A DNA stretch of 64,000 nt, taken from Psococerastis gibbosa (taxonomy: Eukaryota > Arthropoda > Insecta > Psocodea > Psocidae). Positions within the stretch are counted from its first letter, which is position 1, and every line of letters begins with the position of its first letter. Below the pieces are notes generated by a model. The model ran no database searches. It was not told where the DNA came from and was given only the letters and a program-made list of their open reading frames with translations. Below, in pieces: positions 36,301-47,921 of this stretch. Where the stretch lies: assembly GCA_963971405.1 (NCBI GenBank), contig OZ020485.1, positions 38,933,469 to 38,997,468 of the forward strand, in the 5' to 3' direction. The position numbers and the translations under genes are program-made.

Positions 36301-37910
36301 TGGAGACAACTTGTTACTCGTTACTCTATTTTACTCTATGTTACTCTATGTTACTCTATTTAACACCTAAAATACGGCTGAAGTTAGAGAGCATCGATAG
36401 GAAGGTTCCGCAGAAAAAGTATTATTTTGGAATTTTTCATAAAAATTGAGTCGTGTTTTTTGCCCCCAGAAGCAAACTAGTATCACGGAGCAAGCTTGAT
36501 TTCTGGGCAACTAAATTGTGTGTACTGGTAACTATCATTAATATACAAATTACCTACTGTATGTAATGCTACAATTACACTAGGTCAGTAATTCACGTGA
36601 AATATGCGGTAACATGTACTAACATGTACATGTACATGTAAAAGCATGCCATCTATGTTAACTAGAAAATCGGCAAGAGCTTTTGTGGTGAGCATATGGA
36701 GAGTGCTTTGAAGTTGCGGTATCGCACAGGTAGTAATCGCTCCTCCAAATACTTGCTTCATAAATTAATACAATGTTCAAAGTTTCCAGCTAGCTGCAAG
36801 AATCTCAATTAAGTGGAGGCATTTCAGGGACGTGACATTAGTTTGCAAAGCTTATCGCGCTGTAAGCAGCACATGTTCATATCCCATATTCTGGAAAGCC
36901 TCTCCAAAATTGCTCAATCATTTCTTTACAAGGCATTGGTCGAATGATTGGCTTTGGAAAACTTTAATGACGTTCGCTGAGAAAATAAATTTTATTGGCA
37001 GTCGGGTAGCCTATACGGAGATGAGAAGTCTGCTTGAAGAAGTTTCTACTGAGATGATAAATTTCCGAGTTGGGAAACCCTCCTTCAGGGCTTTTTCCTT
37101 AAAACCTTAAAATACTCTGTTAATTTGTGCAATGATATAGTGTCAAATATTAAATAGGTACACTGCGTGCCATTTTATTTAAATCCAACTAAGCAGATAT
37201 GCACGCCAGTGGCACCCGAACTTGAATTCATACGGAAACAATATAAATAATGTCCGAAATCCTTGGGTTCGCTGGCATTGGACAAGGGACCAATGGGCCA
37301 CTATAAAGGATCACAAAGAGTCCTTCCCTCCTTCAGGACATTACTATTATGTATCCTGATTATCAGTATCAGGATTAATTGTGCCAAACCGGTACTTGTT
37401 TAAATTTTTACTATATGCAGGTGAACGTTATAATATTTTTTATCTTATTATGGGAATAACCATTTTGCTTCTAGTAATATTATATTAATGAACGAACAAA
37501 TCTGGACTGTTTTGTCACCTTGAACGTAACAAAGTTTGCACCATTTTCAACAAATTTTAAAGTCGTTTTCATGTAAATTAATTCGTGACAAAGGGAAAAT
37601 GAGGAACAGTCCTTAAGGGATGTTATGAGGGAAAGTCTGGTGATTTTGAGATGAGTGAGTGAAGAAGCTTCAAGCTGCGCGTTTTTTTTTTCTACTAAAC
37701 ATTAATCAATCATCTCGGAAAGCTCCCTCCTTCCCTAGCGGTTATTCCGTCAATGCTTTGTGAGCCATTGCTTTATTTGGCAGGCCTTTCTTTGAATTCG
37801 GTAACGTACTCGCGTACGCAGACTATCAGTCATAGTGTTGTGCTCACTGCAATAGAAATAATTTGGAGAAAAATTGTAATTTCTTGACAGGCGGTATATA
37901 AATATTGTTT
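36301..37910. other. Non-coding stretch, no gene seen
   Basis: AT-rich sequence. TTACTCTAT repeats at 36318-36360 and a short ACATGTACATGTAC run near 36620. The 92-codon frame at 36832-37110 has no recognisable features. Confidence 0.5.
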
Positions 37911-38106
37911 TTTTTTTTGTTCTATTACTAAGCCAACCTAGCGGAGTTAAGGCTATAAAGCCCTATCTTACACTCAACTAGGAAGACCCGGGACCTACTG
38001 CTTTACAAGCCCTCCGAAGGATGGCCAGAAAATATAGCAAGTGTGAGACTCGAGCCAAGAACCTTTCGGGTGGAAGTCGGAGTCTGTACCGCAACTCTAC
38101 ATGTCC
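37911..38106 (-). mobile_element. tRNA-derived SINE (family S1), copy 6
   Basis: Near full length and close to the reference copy. T-rich left edge, TTCTATTACTAAGCCAACC, body, then a head ending at ACATGTCC. On the minus strand the B box reads GGCTCGAGTCTC. Confidence 0.82.
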
Positions 38107-38159
38107 TGACGATGATGATATATGTCATGGCGCCTTTTAATCTTCCGAACCTTGAGATT

Positions 38160-38425
38160 TATTTGAGGTTTATAAAAGCGCAACGCCTAAAATGGCTGGG
38201 TCAGGTCGTAAGAATGTCAGATGACCGCATTTCAAGCAAGATGTACAAAGCAAGCAGGAGGACGACTGGCGGGACGTCCTCGAAAACGCTTGAAGGATGA
38301 GTTGGAAACTGGCCTTCACGAGTTGGGAGTCCGTAGATGGTGGAGCGTCGTACAACGACTGAAGAAGTTTTGCCGAGCAGGCCAAAGCTCACCAAGGACT
38401 GTTGAGCCAGAAGAAGAAGAAGAAC
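38160..38425 (+). pseudogene. LINE ORF2 C-terminal remnant with GAA tail
   Basis: The plus strand reads AQRLKWLGQVVRMSDDRI, then after a frameshift GRLAGRPRKRLKDELE and ELGVRRWWSVVQRL. This is the standard C-terminus of insect endonuclease/RT LINE proteins. It ends at a stop just before AGAAGAAGAAGAAG. It is the best preserved of the tails in this window and gives the alignment key for 20790-20935 and for the split copy at 39820-44095. Confidence 0.8.
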
Positions 38426-38906
38426 CTTGAGACCTGTAGTTGAAATATCTGTGTAGATTCTTTAAACTCTTCGTTTGAAACTTGTTAAAAAAACAAGTTG
38501 ATGTTTTTTCAGCTAAATTGTATTTCCCTGCATGGAAAAGCACCAAAGCAGCAAATTTAATTCATTCCCCCTTTAGCGCTTTCAATACCGTATCTTCATA
38601 ATTAATTAACAATTGATGTTACCTATATATTTTACTATTAATAAGTAGCTAAAGATAATCAGATAATATTGTGAGAAACATAATAAAATTTAAAACAGGT
38701 AGCAACTACAGGTACGGTACTGCTGATCAGTATTATCAATTTTGATAAAACTGGTTTTATTTATTATTAATATATTTGGCCCTGATTGAAAAGTCTTAGT
38801 ATGGTATAGGTACTGCATGGTGGAACCGTGCAGTATACCTTACCAAGACTTCTCAAGCTATGGGAAGCGCCCTTAAATGTAATCAATCCAAAATTTGTAT
38901 AGTGCT

Positions 38907-39238
38907 AACGGCCTTACCATGTTGAATCCATGAGAGCATAGCATGTTTAAAACTGCGGCAAACTTGGTAGTGTGAACAGCGTTGGCTGGGGAACATGGTG
39001 GGACATGGTAACGCGCTGAGACTATACCAGTCAGTCTTCGTGCGTGTCGAGTCCTGGTCACTTCCGATTTAATCGTGGGAATTGACCATGTTCCCCAAGT
39101 GGTTGGGAATCCACCATAATCAGGAGGTCAACCCTGTCAGTCAACTCCCCTTTCCCCCGAGGTGAAAGAGTCTGCCCTTAGGGTGCCTCAAGTTAAGAAA
39201 CAGACTCACTCTCCCCGCCAGGCTGACAGGGTTGCTTA
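38907..39238. repeat. Dispersed repeat X, copy 2, uninterrupted
   Basis: The intact-looking copy of repeat X, matching 21944-22434 without the SINE and 36088-36300 in inverse. It contains CATGTTCCCCAAGTGGTT and the AGTCTGCCCTTAGGGTGCC block. Family unknown. Confidence 0.75.
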
Positions 39239-39819
39239 TAGTAGAAATGCTGAATGCAGGCGTTGGAAAACAAAACAATATTTGTAAAGTTTTTGACACT
39301 TGATCTTCCATTAGTCCCAATTCAAAGTTGGTATAGGATAACATTTAACTGTCAGCCAATTTATCGCTTTTGATTAATCATAGTTAATAGAGGTTTCCCC
39401 GCAATTTCATTTGGAAGAGCCGCTGACGTTTGTGTGCTTGGGCTGAGCATGCAAATCTCAATATAGATCAGCTACCGACAAAAGACTCGTCGGGGAGAAG
39501 TTAACACGCTAACTCATTCCCGCCTCACAAGTTAAGGAATCCAATACCTACGCCACCAACTCTGAGAACCCCAATTAGAACGCCGTGCTGCAAGTTTCCA
39601 CACTTCATAATTGTATTGCCTTGCACCTATGCGATTCTTTACTCCTTCTAGTTTTTAAAGACTTTACTAATTTAATTAAAAGGGGTGAACAAGAATTAAT
39701 GCAATTGCGTGCTTTCCTATTATTGCATATACATTGCCTTGTACAGCGTTATCGTACAAATATTGCGAACACATGCAAGGAACATGTCTTAACCCTATTG
39801 TTCTCCACATTTATGGAAG
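39239..39819. other. Non-coding stretch, no gene seen
   Basis: No repeat ends or family-like frames. A 79-codon frame at 39585-39824 ends at the start of the split LINE tail and has no features of its own. Confidence 0.5.
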
Positions 39820-39882
39820 GATGAGTTTGAAACTGACCTTCGAGAGTTGGGCGTTCATAGATGGTGGAGCGTTGTACAAAAC
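39820..39882 (+). pseudogene. LINE ORF2 tail, left half (split by insertion)
   Basis: GATGAGTTTGAAACTGACC through TGGTGGAGCGTTGTACAAAA matches 38297-38360. The match stops at 39882, where a 4.1-kb insertion begins. It resumes at 44006 after a repeat of TGTACAAAAC. Confidence 0.8.
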
Positions 39883-40445
39883 AAGAAAATTTAAATGCTG
39901 GCCTTGATCCTTGTTACTGCGCATGTGTCAGTACAATTGGCTCTACCCTTCCAACGAGGAAGGTGTACAACTTACAAGTTCCAGAATTTTAAAATATAGC
40001 CTAAAAGTAAAACCTCCAGCAATAATTTTTATCAATAGCTTTTCATGGTTCTTAAAATTATTATAAACCTAAATGCAACCAGTATCTACTGGATTTTGGT
40101 CATAGCATACCTACCTATAGGTTTTACTGTTAGGCTACATTTTTAAATTCTATGCCATTAACTTTATCAAAATTAATGGTTAATTGTTAGGTATTATTAA
40201 TTTTGGCAGCTAACTTAACTAGTTACTGGGCGAGAGATGCGAAAGACCAAAGATGAAAAATGGTAGGTAAGTTCGGTACTGTAGGCCCTATATTCCATTT
40301 CCAACATACGCACTATGGGAAATTTGAGGGGTGCTAGGTGGCTAATATTATTTAATCGGTCAATTAACATAAAATTTGGCACCTTGTTGTATCGTATTAT
40401 AACTTGTATTATAAGCATATATTTATTTTATTTCTTATTTTTCAA

Positions 40446-40850
40446 AATGGCGGCCAAAAAGGGCAAAATTCTGTGGTGGTCATACTTATTTACCGAATTC
40501 CATGAAATTTTGCACATACCTCTCATTTCATCATAGCTATAAGCGTATTAAGTGGAAAAACAAAAAAAATGCAAAATGGCGACAAAAAATGGCGAAATTC
40601 AGTTGTGGCCATACTTATTCCATAAAATTATACACACAGATTTCATTTAAACATAGATTAAGGCTTATTACGAGGAAAACAGAAAATGCAAAGTGGCGGC
40701 CAAAACGGCGACTAAAATGGCGACCAAACATGTCAAACTTCTGCAGCTGCCATACTTATTTACCAAGTTCCATGAAATTTTACCCACACATCATCATAAC
40801 TGCAGGCTTATTGAGCGGAAAAATAAAAATTCAGAATGGCGGCCGATAAG
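40446..40850. repeat. Three imperfect tandem units of about 130 bp
   Basis: Each unit has an ATGGCG-rich segment, then CATACTTATT(T/C)...CC followed by TGAAATTTT- or TAAAATTATAC-like sequence, then an A-rich stretch with GGAAAAA. Units start near 40446, 40574 and 40694. The last runs into AAGGTGTAGGGAGATTCC, a word also seen at about 15405 (inverted) and 63471. Confidence 0.7.
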
Positions 40851-41196
40851 GTGTAGGGAGATTCCATTTAAGCGCAGACCGCGGATGTAGGCCTAGGCTA
40901 TATACTGTATATACAATATAGTATATACATAACATTTTGAACCCGGGGTGGATTTAGGCTCAGGGGGTCATGGAATGATAAGCTGTGAAGAAGTTTTCCG
41001 GAAGTCAAACATGGCTCGCCGTCTCAATAGATAGAAAATGCACATTTTATTTCGTTTTAGACGTGATAATAATTAATTACTGCCAAGGGCGGTGATTGGC
41101 GGTAATTTTCGAATGTTCCAGTTAAAATCGACAGTTTGGTGATTTAATAAACATACAGATATTCACAGCCAAATACAGCCAAAAAAGTTCTGCTGT

Positions 41197-41197
<1 letters not shown>

Positions 41198-41230
<33 letters not shown>

Positions 41231-43488
41231 GGGGTACAGGTGTTACCTGTGTGCACTTAAGCCTATTGGGCCTATTGTGCCCCCTACAACAAAGAATCTA
41301 CATATCTACATCAGTTCCTCGAGGCCTATTTCCCTCAGGAGAGCCAGGACTTTGAGGGGATTTAGAAGTGGTAGGTCTTTTACATGTAATTGCAAGTTTC
41401 CCAAGCATGCTGCTCTTCTACGTGCGATTGCATCGCAGTGAAGGAGGATATGCTCGGGGTCCTCCGCTCCTTCGTTACAGAATCTGCATGCTCTAGACTC
41501 TCTGACACCTATGTTGGTCAGATGTCCATTCAAGTTGCAATGCCCAGAGAGGAATCCTGTGATCACACGCAGATGTCTCCTGTTCATATTAATCCATACT
41601 TGGGCTCTTTTGCGCTGGTGGCTTCCCAGGAGCATTTTGGCTTGCCGAAGGCCCGGCAATGAGGTCCAGTATTCAGCCACTTTCAGGTTCTCCCTGCCTT
41701 TAACAAATCTGCGGGCGAGGGTTTCCCCAACACCGCAAAAAGGTTCGGGTCCCGTAAAAGGGGAGGTAGCTCCCCTTTTTGCAAGCTGGTCAGCAACCTC
41801 ATTGCCTTCAATGCCTGTGTGCCCAGGCACCCATATCAAGGTAACCTTATTCGCACCGGACAGTATGTCCAGTTTCAATCTACATTCCCACACTAGTTGT
41901 GAGGTGATTTTGTATGCTGTTATTGCTTTAAGGGCTGCTTGGCTATCTGACATGATAACAATTTCTCTCGATCTATATTCCCTGTCGAGATTCATTTGCA
42001 TACATCTGTCAAGGGCACATAACTCAGCCTGGTAGACTGTAGTTGTCTCCCCAAGAGACTCCAGATATTTCACCCCAGGACCAAAGACGCCAAGACCTGT
42101 TCTTGGTCTTGTACGTCCCAGCCTAGAGCCATCAGTGAACCACTTAATTGTGTGACTATTGAGAATTCCTGCTGATTCGCAGTATTCTTTCTTTGTCCCT
42201 AATATAGTTTCGAATTCCCTCTTAAAACAGTATTTTGGGTGAATTCTATCGCTTGGCATATCCAGGCAGTGGTCAGACGTAGTCAGAGAGGCTGAGTCTC
42301 TCTTAATTGCCCTTCCACTCCTTTTTACCCCGCTCCTAATAATCCGTAGCCTTGCCATTTCGGCTGACGTTTCCACTGCAATATGGAGGGGTGGGAAGTC
42401 CAGCACAATCTCCATTGCTGCAGTGGGACAGGATTTCATAGCCCCTGTAATGCATACACAGGCCAGTCTTTGTACTTTAGTGAGGGTGTCTCTTATACTT
42501 TGTACTGCAGTCCTGTGGGCCCAAGTCACACTTCCATACGTAATAATGGGCCTTACAATCAATAAATACAAATCTCGGAGGGCTCTGGGGGAAGTGCCCC
42601 ATTTCTTCCCCGCCATTCTCCTGCAAATCATAATAGATCGTTTGGCTTTAACCACTACGTCTTCTATATGCTTCTTGTAATTTAGTTTAGTATCCAGGGT
42701 TACTCCTAAATACTTGACTTGCCGTTCCCATGCTATTGGTTTGCCCCCAATGAGGACTTGCTTCAATGATAGCTTCCTTCTATTAGTGAAGGGAACTAGA
42801 CATGTTTTGGCCACATTTAGTTTGAGGCCTACTGTTTTGCACCATTCAGCAATAATATCAACCACGTGCTGCAGGAGCTCGCACAGTGTACTGTCATTTT
42901 TCCCTCTGACCATGGCCACGACGTCATCAGCATAGCCAATGCATTCTATGCCCCTGTCAGTAAGTATTTGTAGAAGCTTTTCTACTACAATCGTCCACAA
43001 TAGCGGTGACAGCACACCCCCCTGGGGGCATCCCCTAGTGGTTTTCATAGCCACCCCCTGTGCCACCGCTACCCTGCTAGTTAGGGCTGCCATTACCCAG
43101 TCTATAATAGTCGGGTCAACCTCCTTGTCGTTGAGGGCATTCTCAATAGACGAGTGGGATGTATTGTCAAAGCAGCCTTCAATATCTGTAAAAACACAGA
43201 AGACTGTGTCCTTACATTCGATAGCATCGGCAATAAAATTTGTCAATTGATATAGTGCCGTTTCCGTTGACCTCCCTGTGCGGTATGCGTGTTGGGAGGG
43301 GTGGAGTGGGCTTCGCAATAATGTGTTGTTTCTAATATAGTTGTCTATAATTTTCTCCAAAGTCTTTAACAGAAAGGAGGTTAGACAAATAGGTCTATAC
43401 GATTTGGCGGCCGTCGTGTCTTTTTTCCCAGATTTGGGGATAAAAACTACGACTGCATTCCTCCAAGGCTTGGGTATGTATCTGTAAA
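41198..43488 (-). mobile_element. 5'-truncated LOA-like LINE with poly(A) and 11-bp target duplication
   Basis: The element lies on the minus strand. Its 3' end is the T run at 41198-41225 (poly(A) on its own strand) and its 5' end is at about 43488. TCTGCTGTGTT occurs at 41189-41199 and 43489-43499 as the target duplication. Only the RT-RNase H half of ORF2 was copied; ORF1 and the endonuclease are missing, as is usual for incomplete reverse transcription. Confidence 0.88.
41306..43488 (-). CDS. LINE ORF2 fragment: reverse transcriptase + RNase H + zinc knuckle
   Basis: A continuous 766-codon frame opens at 43606, but its first ~39 codons are flanking DNA. Retroelement sequence starts near residue 40, directly inside the target duplication. 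Visible in order are RT motif A (FTDIEGCFDN, Asp141), GCPQGGVLSPLLW at 192-204 and YADD at 225-228. The RNase H catalytic set follows: Asp492 in TDGS, Glu528 in AEL, Asp554 in SDS, and Asp606 in EVAD with His596 in PGHTG. A C-terminal knuckle has Cys707, Cys710, His719 and Cys724. The CPQGGVLSPLLW wording and the RNase H after RT fit the LOA/I group better than Jockey or R1. The frame is intact, so the insertion is young, but it lacks endonuclease and ORF1 and cannot move by itself. The plus-strand frames across it are antisense shadows. Confidence 0.88.
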
Positions 43489-44005
43489 TCTGCTGTGTTA
43501 AAAAAGATACATTTTTCATGATTTTTCGGAAACTAATACATTTGTACCAACCCTGTTTATTTAACTTAAATCCAAAATACACATATGTTGCATAAAAATG
43601 TTCCACATACCTTCGTCCTCACGAGAAATTAATTATCAATCAATGAAAAACCAACATTAAAAGATATAAATTTTTTTTTAGTGTTTTTTTTTGGCTATAT
43701 TGAAAAAGAGAAAAAACACACAATGGGTGACTTTTGCGGTGGAATATCTCATGAACCCTAGTAAGTTTTGTCGCTATTTTTTAAATTTCGGTGTCTCTGG
43801 AGTTTCTTTTCAACATAATGACAACATTTAGACCCAAATTAGAACATTCATGTTTTTTTGTTTTTGGCCACCTAGCACCTCTCAAATTTCCCATAGTGAT
43901 ACGGCACGACATATAATAGAATTCAGTAGATTCTCGATTTCATCATTGAAAATAGTCAAAACAGTAACTAATTAGTTCAGGTTCAGGCCAGCATTTAAGT
44001 TTTCG

Positions 44006-44095
44006 TGTACAAAACTGAGATGACTGGAGAAATGTTGTCGAATGTCGAGCAGGCCAAAGCTCATCAAGGGCTGTAGAGCCAGTAGAAGAAGATTG
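44006..44095 (+). pseudogene. LINE ORF2 tail, right half (split by insertion)
   Basis: It continues 39820-39882 from the duplicated TGTACAAAAC: TGAGATGACTGGAGA, then GCCAAAGCTCATCAAGGGC and a stop before AGTAGAAGAAGA. It matches 38385-38420 and 20865-20935. Confidence 0.8.
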
Positions 44096-44905
44096 TAGTA
44101 TTTATTTTCTCAATTTTAAATGAACACAGTTAAAGACAGATCTCACCAACTTCGGAACCTTTTCCAGATCATGAAAATCAAAACTATAATAATAAATAAG
44201 CATTATTAAGACCATTTATTGCTTCAATTCAAAATAAAAGCTATAATTTATTGATGAACTCTCTCAAAATTGATGTGAGTATTGATCCTTCGAAAGTTGA
44301 AGACAGCCGCAAAATGCCTAACAATATGAAATTATGTAGTAGGAAACGGGTTAATTATATCGTAAAGGCGGTTAGAGGGTGGGGGTAGTTACGAACTCTC
44401 CCCCTGCTTGGTGCTGACGATGCGCTCTTCAGCCCCTATCGCCCCCCTTCTTATAACCTCCCCTTGAAAAGGAAAGTGCCGTCAGCAAAGGAATACAGCG
44501 TGTACGTAGTGGAAAGTCACGTCTTGATTGCTGATAATAAGTTGAAAATATGCGTATGCCATTTATTACGTAGCATTGAGTTGAAATCGAGTATTCAGTC
44601 AAATAAAATTAAAGTCTAAAATTGAAATTCTTGCCATCATACAATTGCATGATTTTAGGTTCATAACATGATCAATGACTTTGGACACTTATGCACATGC
44701 AAAGACTAAAGCAAAACAAAAGGTTCTGAAGATTTTTAAAACGTTTTAGGTAGGTATGCAGGTATAGGTAATACCTGTCATTTCTGTTTCAACATTAATC
44801 AAATTCTAATACCGTGTTTTACGTATGTTGTACTGTATATAATGTAAACTGCGGAAAAGTTAAATTTGTCTAAACGGAGAAATGTATATCTGTATGCAAT
44901 TTGTA
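44096..44905. other. Non-coding stretch, no gene seen
   Basis: AT-rich, with a GC-richer pocket near 44365-44480. No repeat ends or family-like frames. Confidence 0.5.
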
Positions 44906-44913
44906 ACACTAAC

Positions 44914-45438
44914 CAGGCGCGGATCTAGAATCAGACCAGGGAGGGGGCTAAGATTAAATACTAAAACAAAAGATCAGTTTCAAAAAATTACCAATAGAAT
45001 CAGAGGTGGCCCCAGACCTCTTAAAAGGGGGAAGCACTCGTCAGTGGCTTAACGATAGGTTTTCGAAGGGGGCGGTGGATAATTTGGCGCCCCTCCAACC
45101 ATTTTCATAAAGGTGTATAAAATGAGGAAAGCCGTTCTCATGGACGTACGCAGCTTTTAACATAATGGTCTTAGTGCGCATGAGTCAGAGGGTGAAAGGG
45201 GGCCCGGGGGTCACCCCCGTTGAAAATTGTTCAAAAATAGGGCTTAAATATTGGGGTTTTACGACGCATTTTCTGAGCAACAAGTGTTCTATATTAGGTA
45301 ATTAATACAATTAAGCACAAGGGGGGCTCGGGGGTCTCCCCCGGGAGATAATTTGTGAAAAATAGGACTGAAATAGTGGGTTTTACGCATTTTGAGGAAT
45401 CTAATGGGGGGGGGGGGGCTCCCGTAGATCCGCGCCTG
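44914..45438. mobile_element. hAT-type MITE, 14-bp perfect inverted ends
   Basis: Begins CAGGCGCGGATCTA and ends TAGATCCGCGCCTG, exact complements. The flanks ACACTAAC (44906-44913) and ACACTATA (45439-45446) agree at six of eight positions. The 525-bp interior has repeated GGGGG(C/T)C...TCCCCC segments, perhaps from a second nested MITE (CAGTGGCTTAACGATAGG near 45045). Confidence 0.75.
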
Positions 45439-45446
45439 ACACTATA

Positions 45447-47140
45447 GTAGTTACTATGCTACTAACTGTATTTATTGCCTATTCTTTTAAGTCTTATTGG
45501 ACTTGTAATTCAGCCTAATGACTGAAATAAAATTTCACACAATGGCCAGTGCGATTCATATGCAGGCTAATAATTCTACTAATCTATTAAATATTTTTCA
45601 TGTGGGACTTTTAGAAGCCCAGCATAAGAAGTCTTAACCAATGCCGTTTCAAAAGGGTATGTCGACCAACGCTGTAATGAAAGCACTCGAACATATATAT
45701 TGATAAATAACTCAAAACAGCCCCCCAGCCGTAAACGCTTGTCTACCTAGATCTCACTGCCGCATTCAATTGTGTACAACATAAATTACTTCTTAAAAAA
45801 GGGGTGACTATGTATATGTCTACGTTCCACATCCTAATATAAATCAATAAAATAGTCTGTCTCAAAATATATTTTCCACTATGATAATTTCAATAGATCA
45901 CCATTTGATGATTATAAGTTCAACCACAGCTTTGAAAAATCCCCTGAGAATGTTTCTCGTAAACCCCAAGGAGCTGTGAGTACCCTTAAAAGGCACAATT
46001 TCATGATAGACTAGCAAAAGAAAGAGGTTCCACGTGGGGAGCTGACACAGGAAGTGCTCCGGGCATTTTCGCGCCTACCTCAGCAGAATTACAAATGACT
46101 GTCTTTTAGTGAGTTGTTTCCCACCCAAAGGCTCAACTTTTACTTCTTTTCTTTCATTGGCCTCCCCAAAAAACTTCATTTCCCTCTTAAAACCGTAAAA
46201 ATATGTATATTTAATTTCTCTCAAATTATCTCAGTTGTCAGCATCGTCCTTTTTTCTGCTTCGTGAAGAAAAGTGGAGGTGGATCCACTTCTTTTGATGT
46301 TTTATTCGAAGAGAAACGTGAGATGTATTATAACAGGGGTGTTCTCTTTAAAAGGTTATCTTTCTATTGATGTGCTTTTAATAATGTAATTATCAAAGTG
46401 TTCAGCGCATTCAATTAATGAAGTTCTTTCTTACGGAGAAATACATAATCGATAAAAAATTTCCCATGGCAAGGTCTTGTTTGAAAGTACACTGTATTTT
46501 GGTAAATATAAAATAGTCTACAGCCAACTCCGTGCCCTGTACACGAACTGTTGGGAATCTGCGTGAACTTACGGTAAATTACAATAATTTATGAACATGC
46601 AAAACGGAGTGAGCAAGAACCGCATTCCCCTTGATAGTTTAATTCAGGATGTGAAAAAATGAAAAAGACTCAATTTTCATGAAAAATAACTAAATAAAAT
46701 TATTTCTCTGGGGAACCTTTCTACCGATGCCTTTTAACTTCTGGAATATTTTAGGTTCTGAATAGAGTAACAAACCCTAATAGAATAGGTCGGTTTCTCA
46801 ATCAAGGTTTGGGTACCTATTGAAGAAACACTTATATTTTGAAGATGGGTATTATGGATAATCTGGGCCCTAATAAATAAATAAATAAAACAAATAAATA
46901 TTGCATTTTTGTTCTATTATTATAATATATATTAATATATATATATATATTAATATATTCTAATGATATATATATAGAATATGTCGCGTTTGATAGACGA
47001 AGACACAGTTTTCTAGCCGGCCGTGGTTCAATTCTCGGAAATAAGAGAGTGCGTATGATTGTAGTTCATGCAATAGACAATGATAGCGGCAGATTGGCGA
47101 TAAGCAGTCTCTAGACGCAGTAGACACATATTCTCGGATC
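45447..47140. other. Non-coding stretch, no gene seen
   Basis: AT-rich DNA with an AAATA run at 46870-46900 and an AT dinucleotide tract at 46921-46980. No supported gene. Confidence 0.5.
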
Positions 47141-47615
47141 TCTTTGTCATACAGTCACCTTCGCATTAAAATTTCATTTTTCAAAATTCGGCAACCCTCA
47201 TTCTGGCCAGGATTTTTGCAGGCAGCCCTACATCATCGCGTTCGCAATAAAACGGCGCTTATTTCTATGTTTAATTCATCCCATAAACAACTAGGTGAAG
47301 CTGCCTATATTTTTAGTACCTGTTTAAACCTTGGCAACCCTATGTCTGGCCAAGAAAAATATAGGCAACCCTACGTTTTCATACTCTATAGACTTAGTAC
47401 TTATGGCTAGTGTAAAAAATTTTCCATAAACAGATCGGTGAAAATTCGACAAAAAATTGATTTTTGAATTTTGAATTAATGGTAGCCTGGGCAGGATTTC
47501 TCCAGGCAAACCCATTATTTTTATGATCTTTAGCCTACTAAATTGCTTATCAAACCATTTTCAACCCATAACCAGATCGGTAAAGGTCGATCTTACTTCG
47601 GATTTCCTACTATAC
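47141..47615. repeat. Degenerate tandem repeat flanking the Polinton
   Basis: CATAAACA(A/G)(C/A)T-GGTGAA-like words recur near 47280, 47430 and 47565, each following a GGCAACCCTA- or CAGGATTT-type segment. This suggests three decayed units of about 140-150 bp. No gene seen. Confidence 0.5.
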
Positions 47616-47716
47616 AGTGTTCCTACCCGACCACGATAGGATGGCAATTGGAACGCTTATCAAAATCGAATAAACTTGGTGTTCCACTCTTTGCAAGTTT
47701 TCGAATGAACAAAGTA

Positions 47717-47921
47717 GTAGATATAAAAGGGGGTTCCTGGGACACTTTTAGGCCACTCTTGCTTTTTACCTCCGGGCATGGGGGTTCCTGGGACACTTTT
47801 AGGCCACTCTTGCTTTTTACCTCCGGGCATCATTATTGTTCTAATTGTACATTGTCAGCCTCCGGCTATCACTTATTTTATACTACTTCTATGCTAACCT
47901 TGTAGCCTATAAAACCACAAC
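47717..47921. repeat. Polinton left terminal inverted repeat (conserved part)
   Basis: Positions 47729-47921 match 58398-58590 in inverse at equal length (193 bp). GTAGATATAAAA (47717-47728) matches just outside. It contains two tandem 51-bp units starting GGGGGTTCCTGGGACACTTT. Outside it the left end has about 50 bp not found on the right. Confidence 0.85.

Larger units (their letters stand above)
40311..43898. mobile_element. Transib-like element, non-autonomous, with nested LINE
   Basis: The inverted ends share about 31 bp (CACTATGGGAAATTTGAG, then GGTGCTAGGTGGC). The 5-bp duplication ATACG lies at 40306-40310 and 43899-43903. A 5-bp duplication with CACTATG heptamer-like ends is the Transib pattern, the family related to RAG1 and its signal heptamer. 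Without the LINE it would be about 1.3 kb. No transposase remains. The left interior holds a three-unit repeat. Confidence 0.65.
39883..44005. mobile_element. 4.1-kb DNA element with 9-10-bp target duplication (host of the nest)
   Basis: TGTACAAAAC is duplicated at 39873-39882 and 44006-44015. Its inverted ends are AAGAAAATTTAAATGCTGG (left) and CCAGCATTTAAGTTTTCG (right). The original element is only about 0.5 kb, since most of its length is the Transib-like insertion at 40311-43898. A 9-10-bp duplication fits MULE or Merlin types better than hAT, but the superfamily is unproven. No transposase. Confidence 0.75.

Noticed and set aside
41511-42035. 174-codon plus-strand gene
   Set aside because: Antisense shadow of the LINE RT/RNase H frame.
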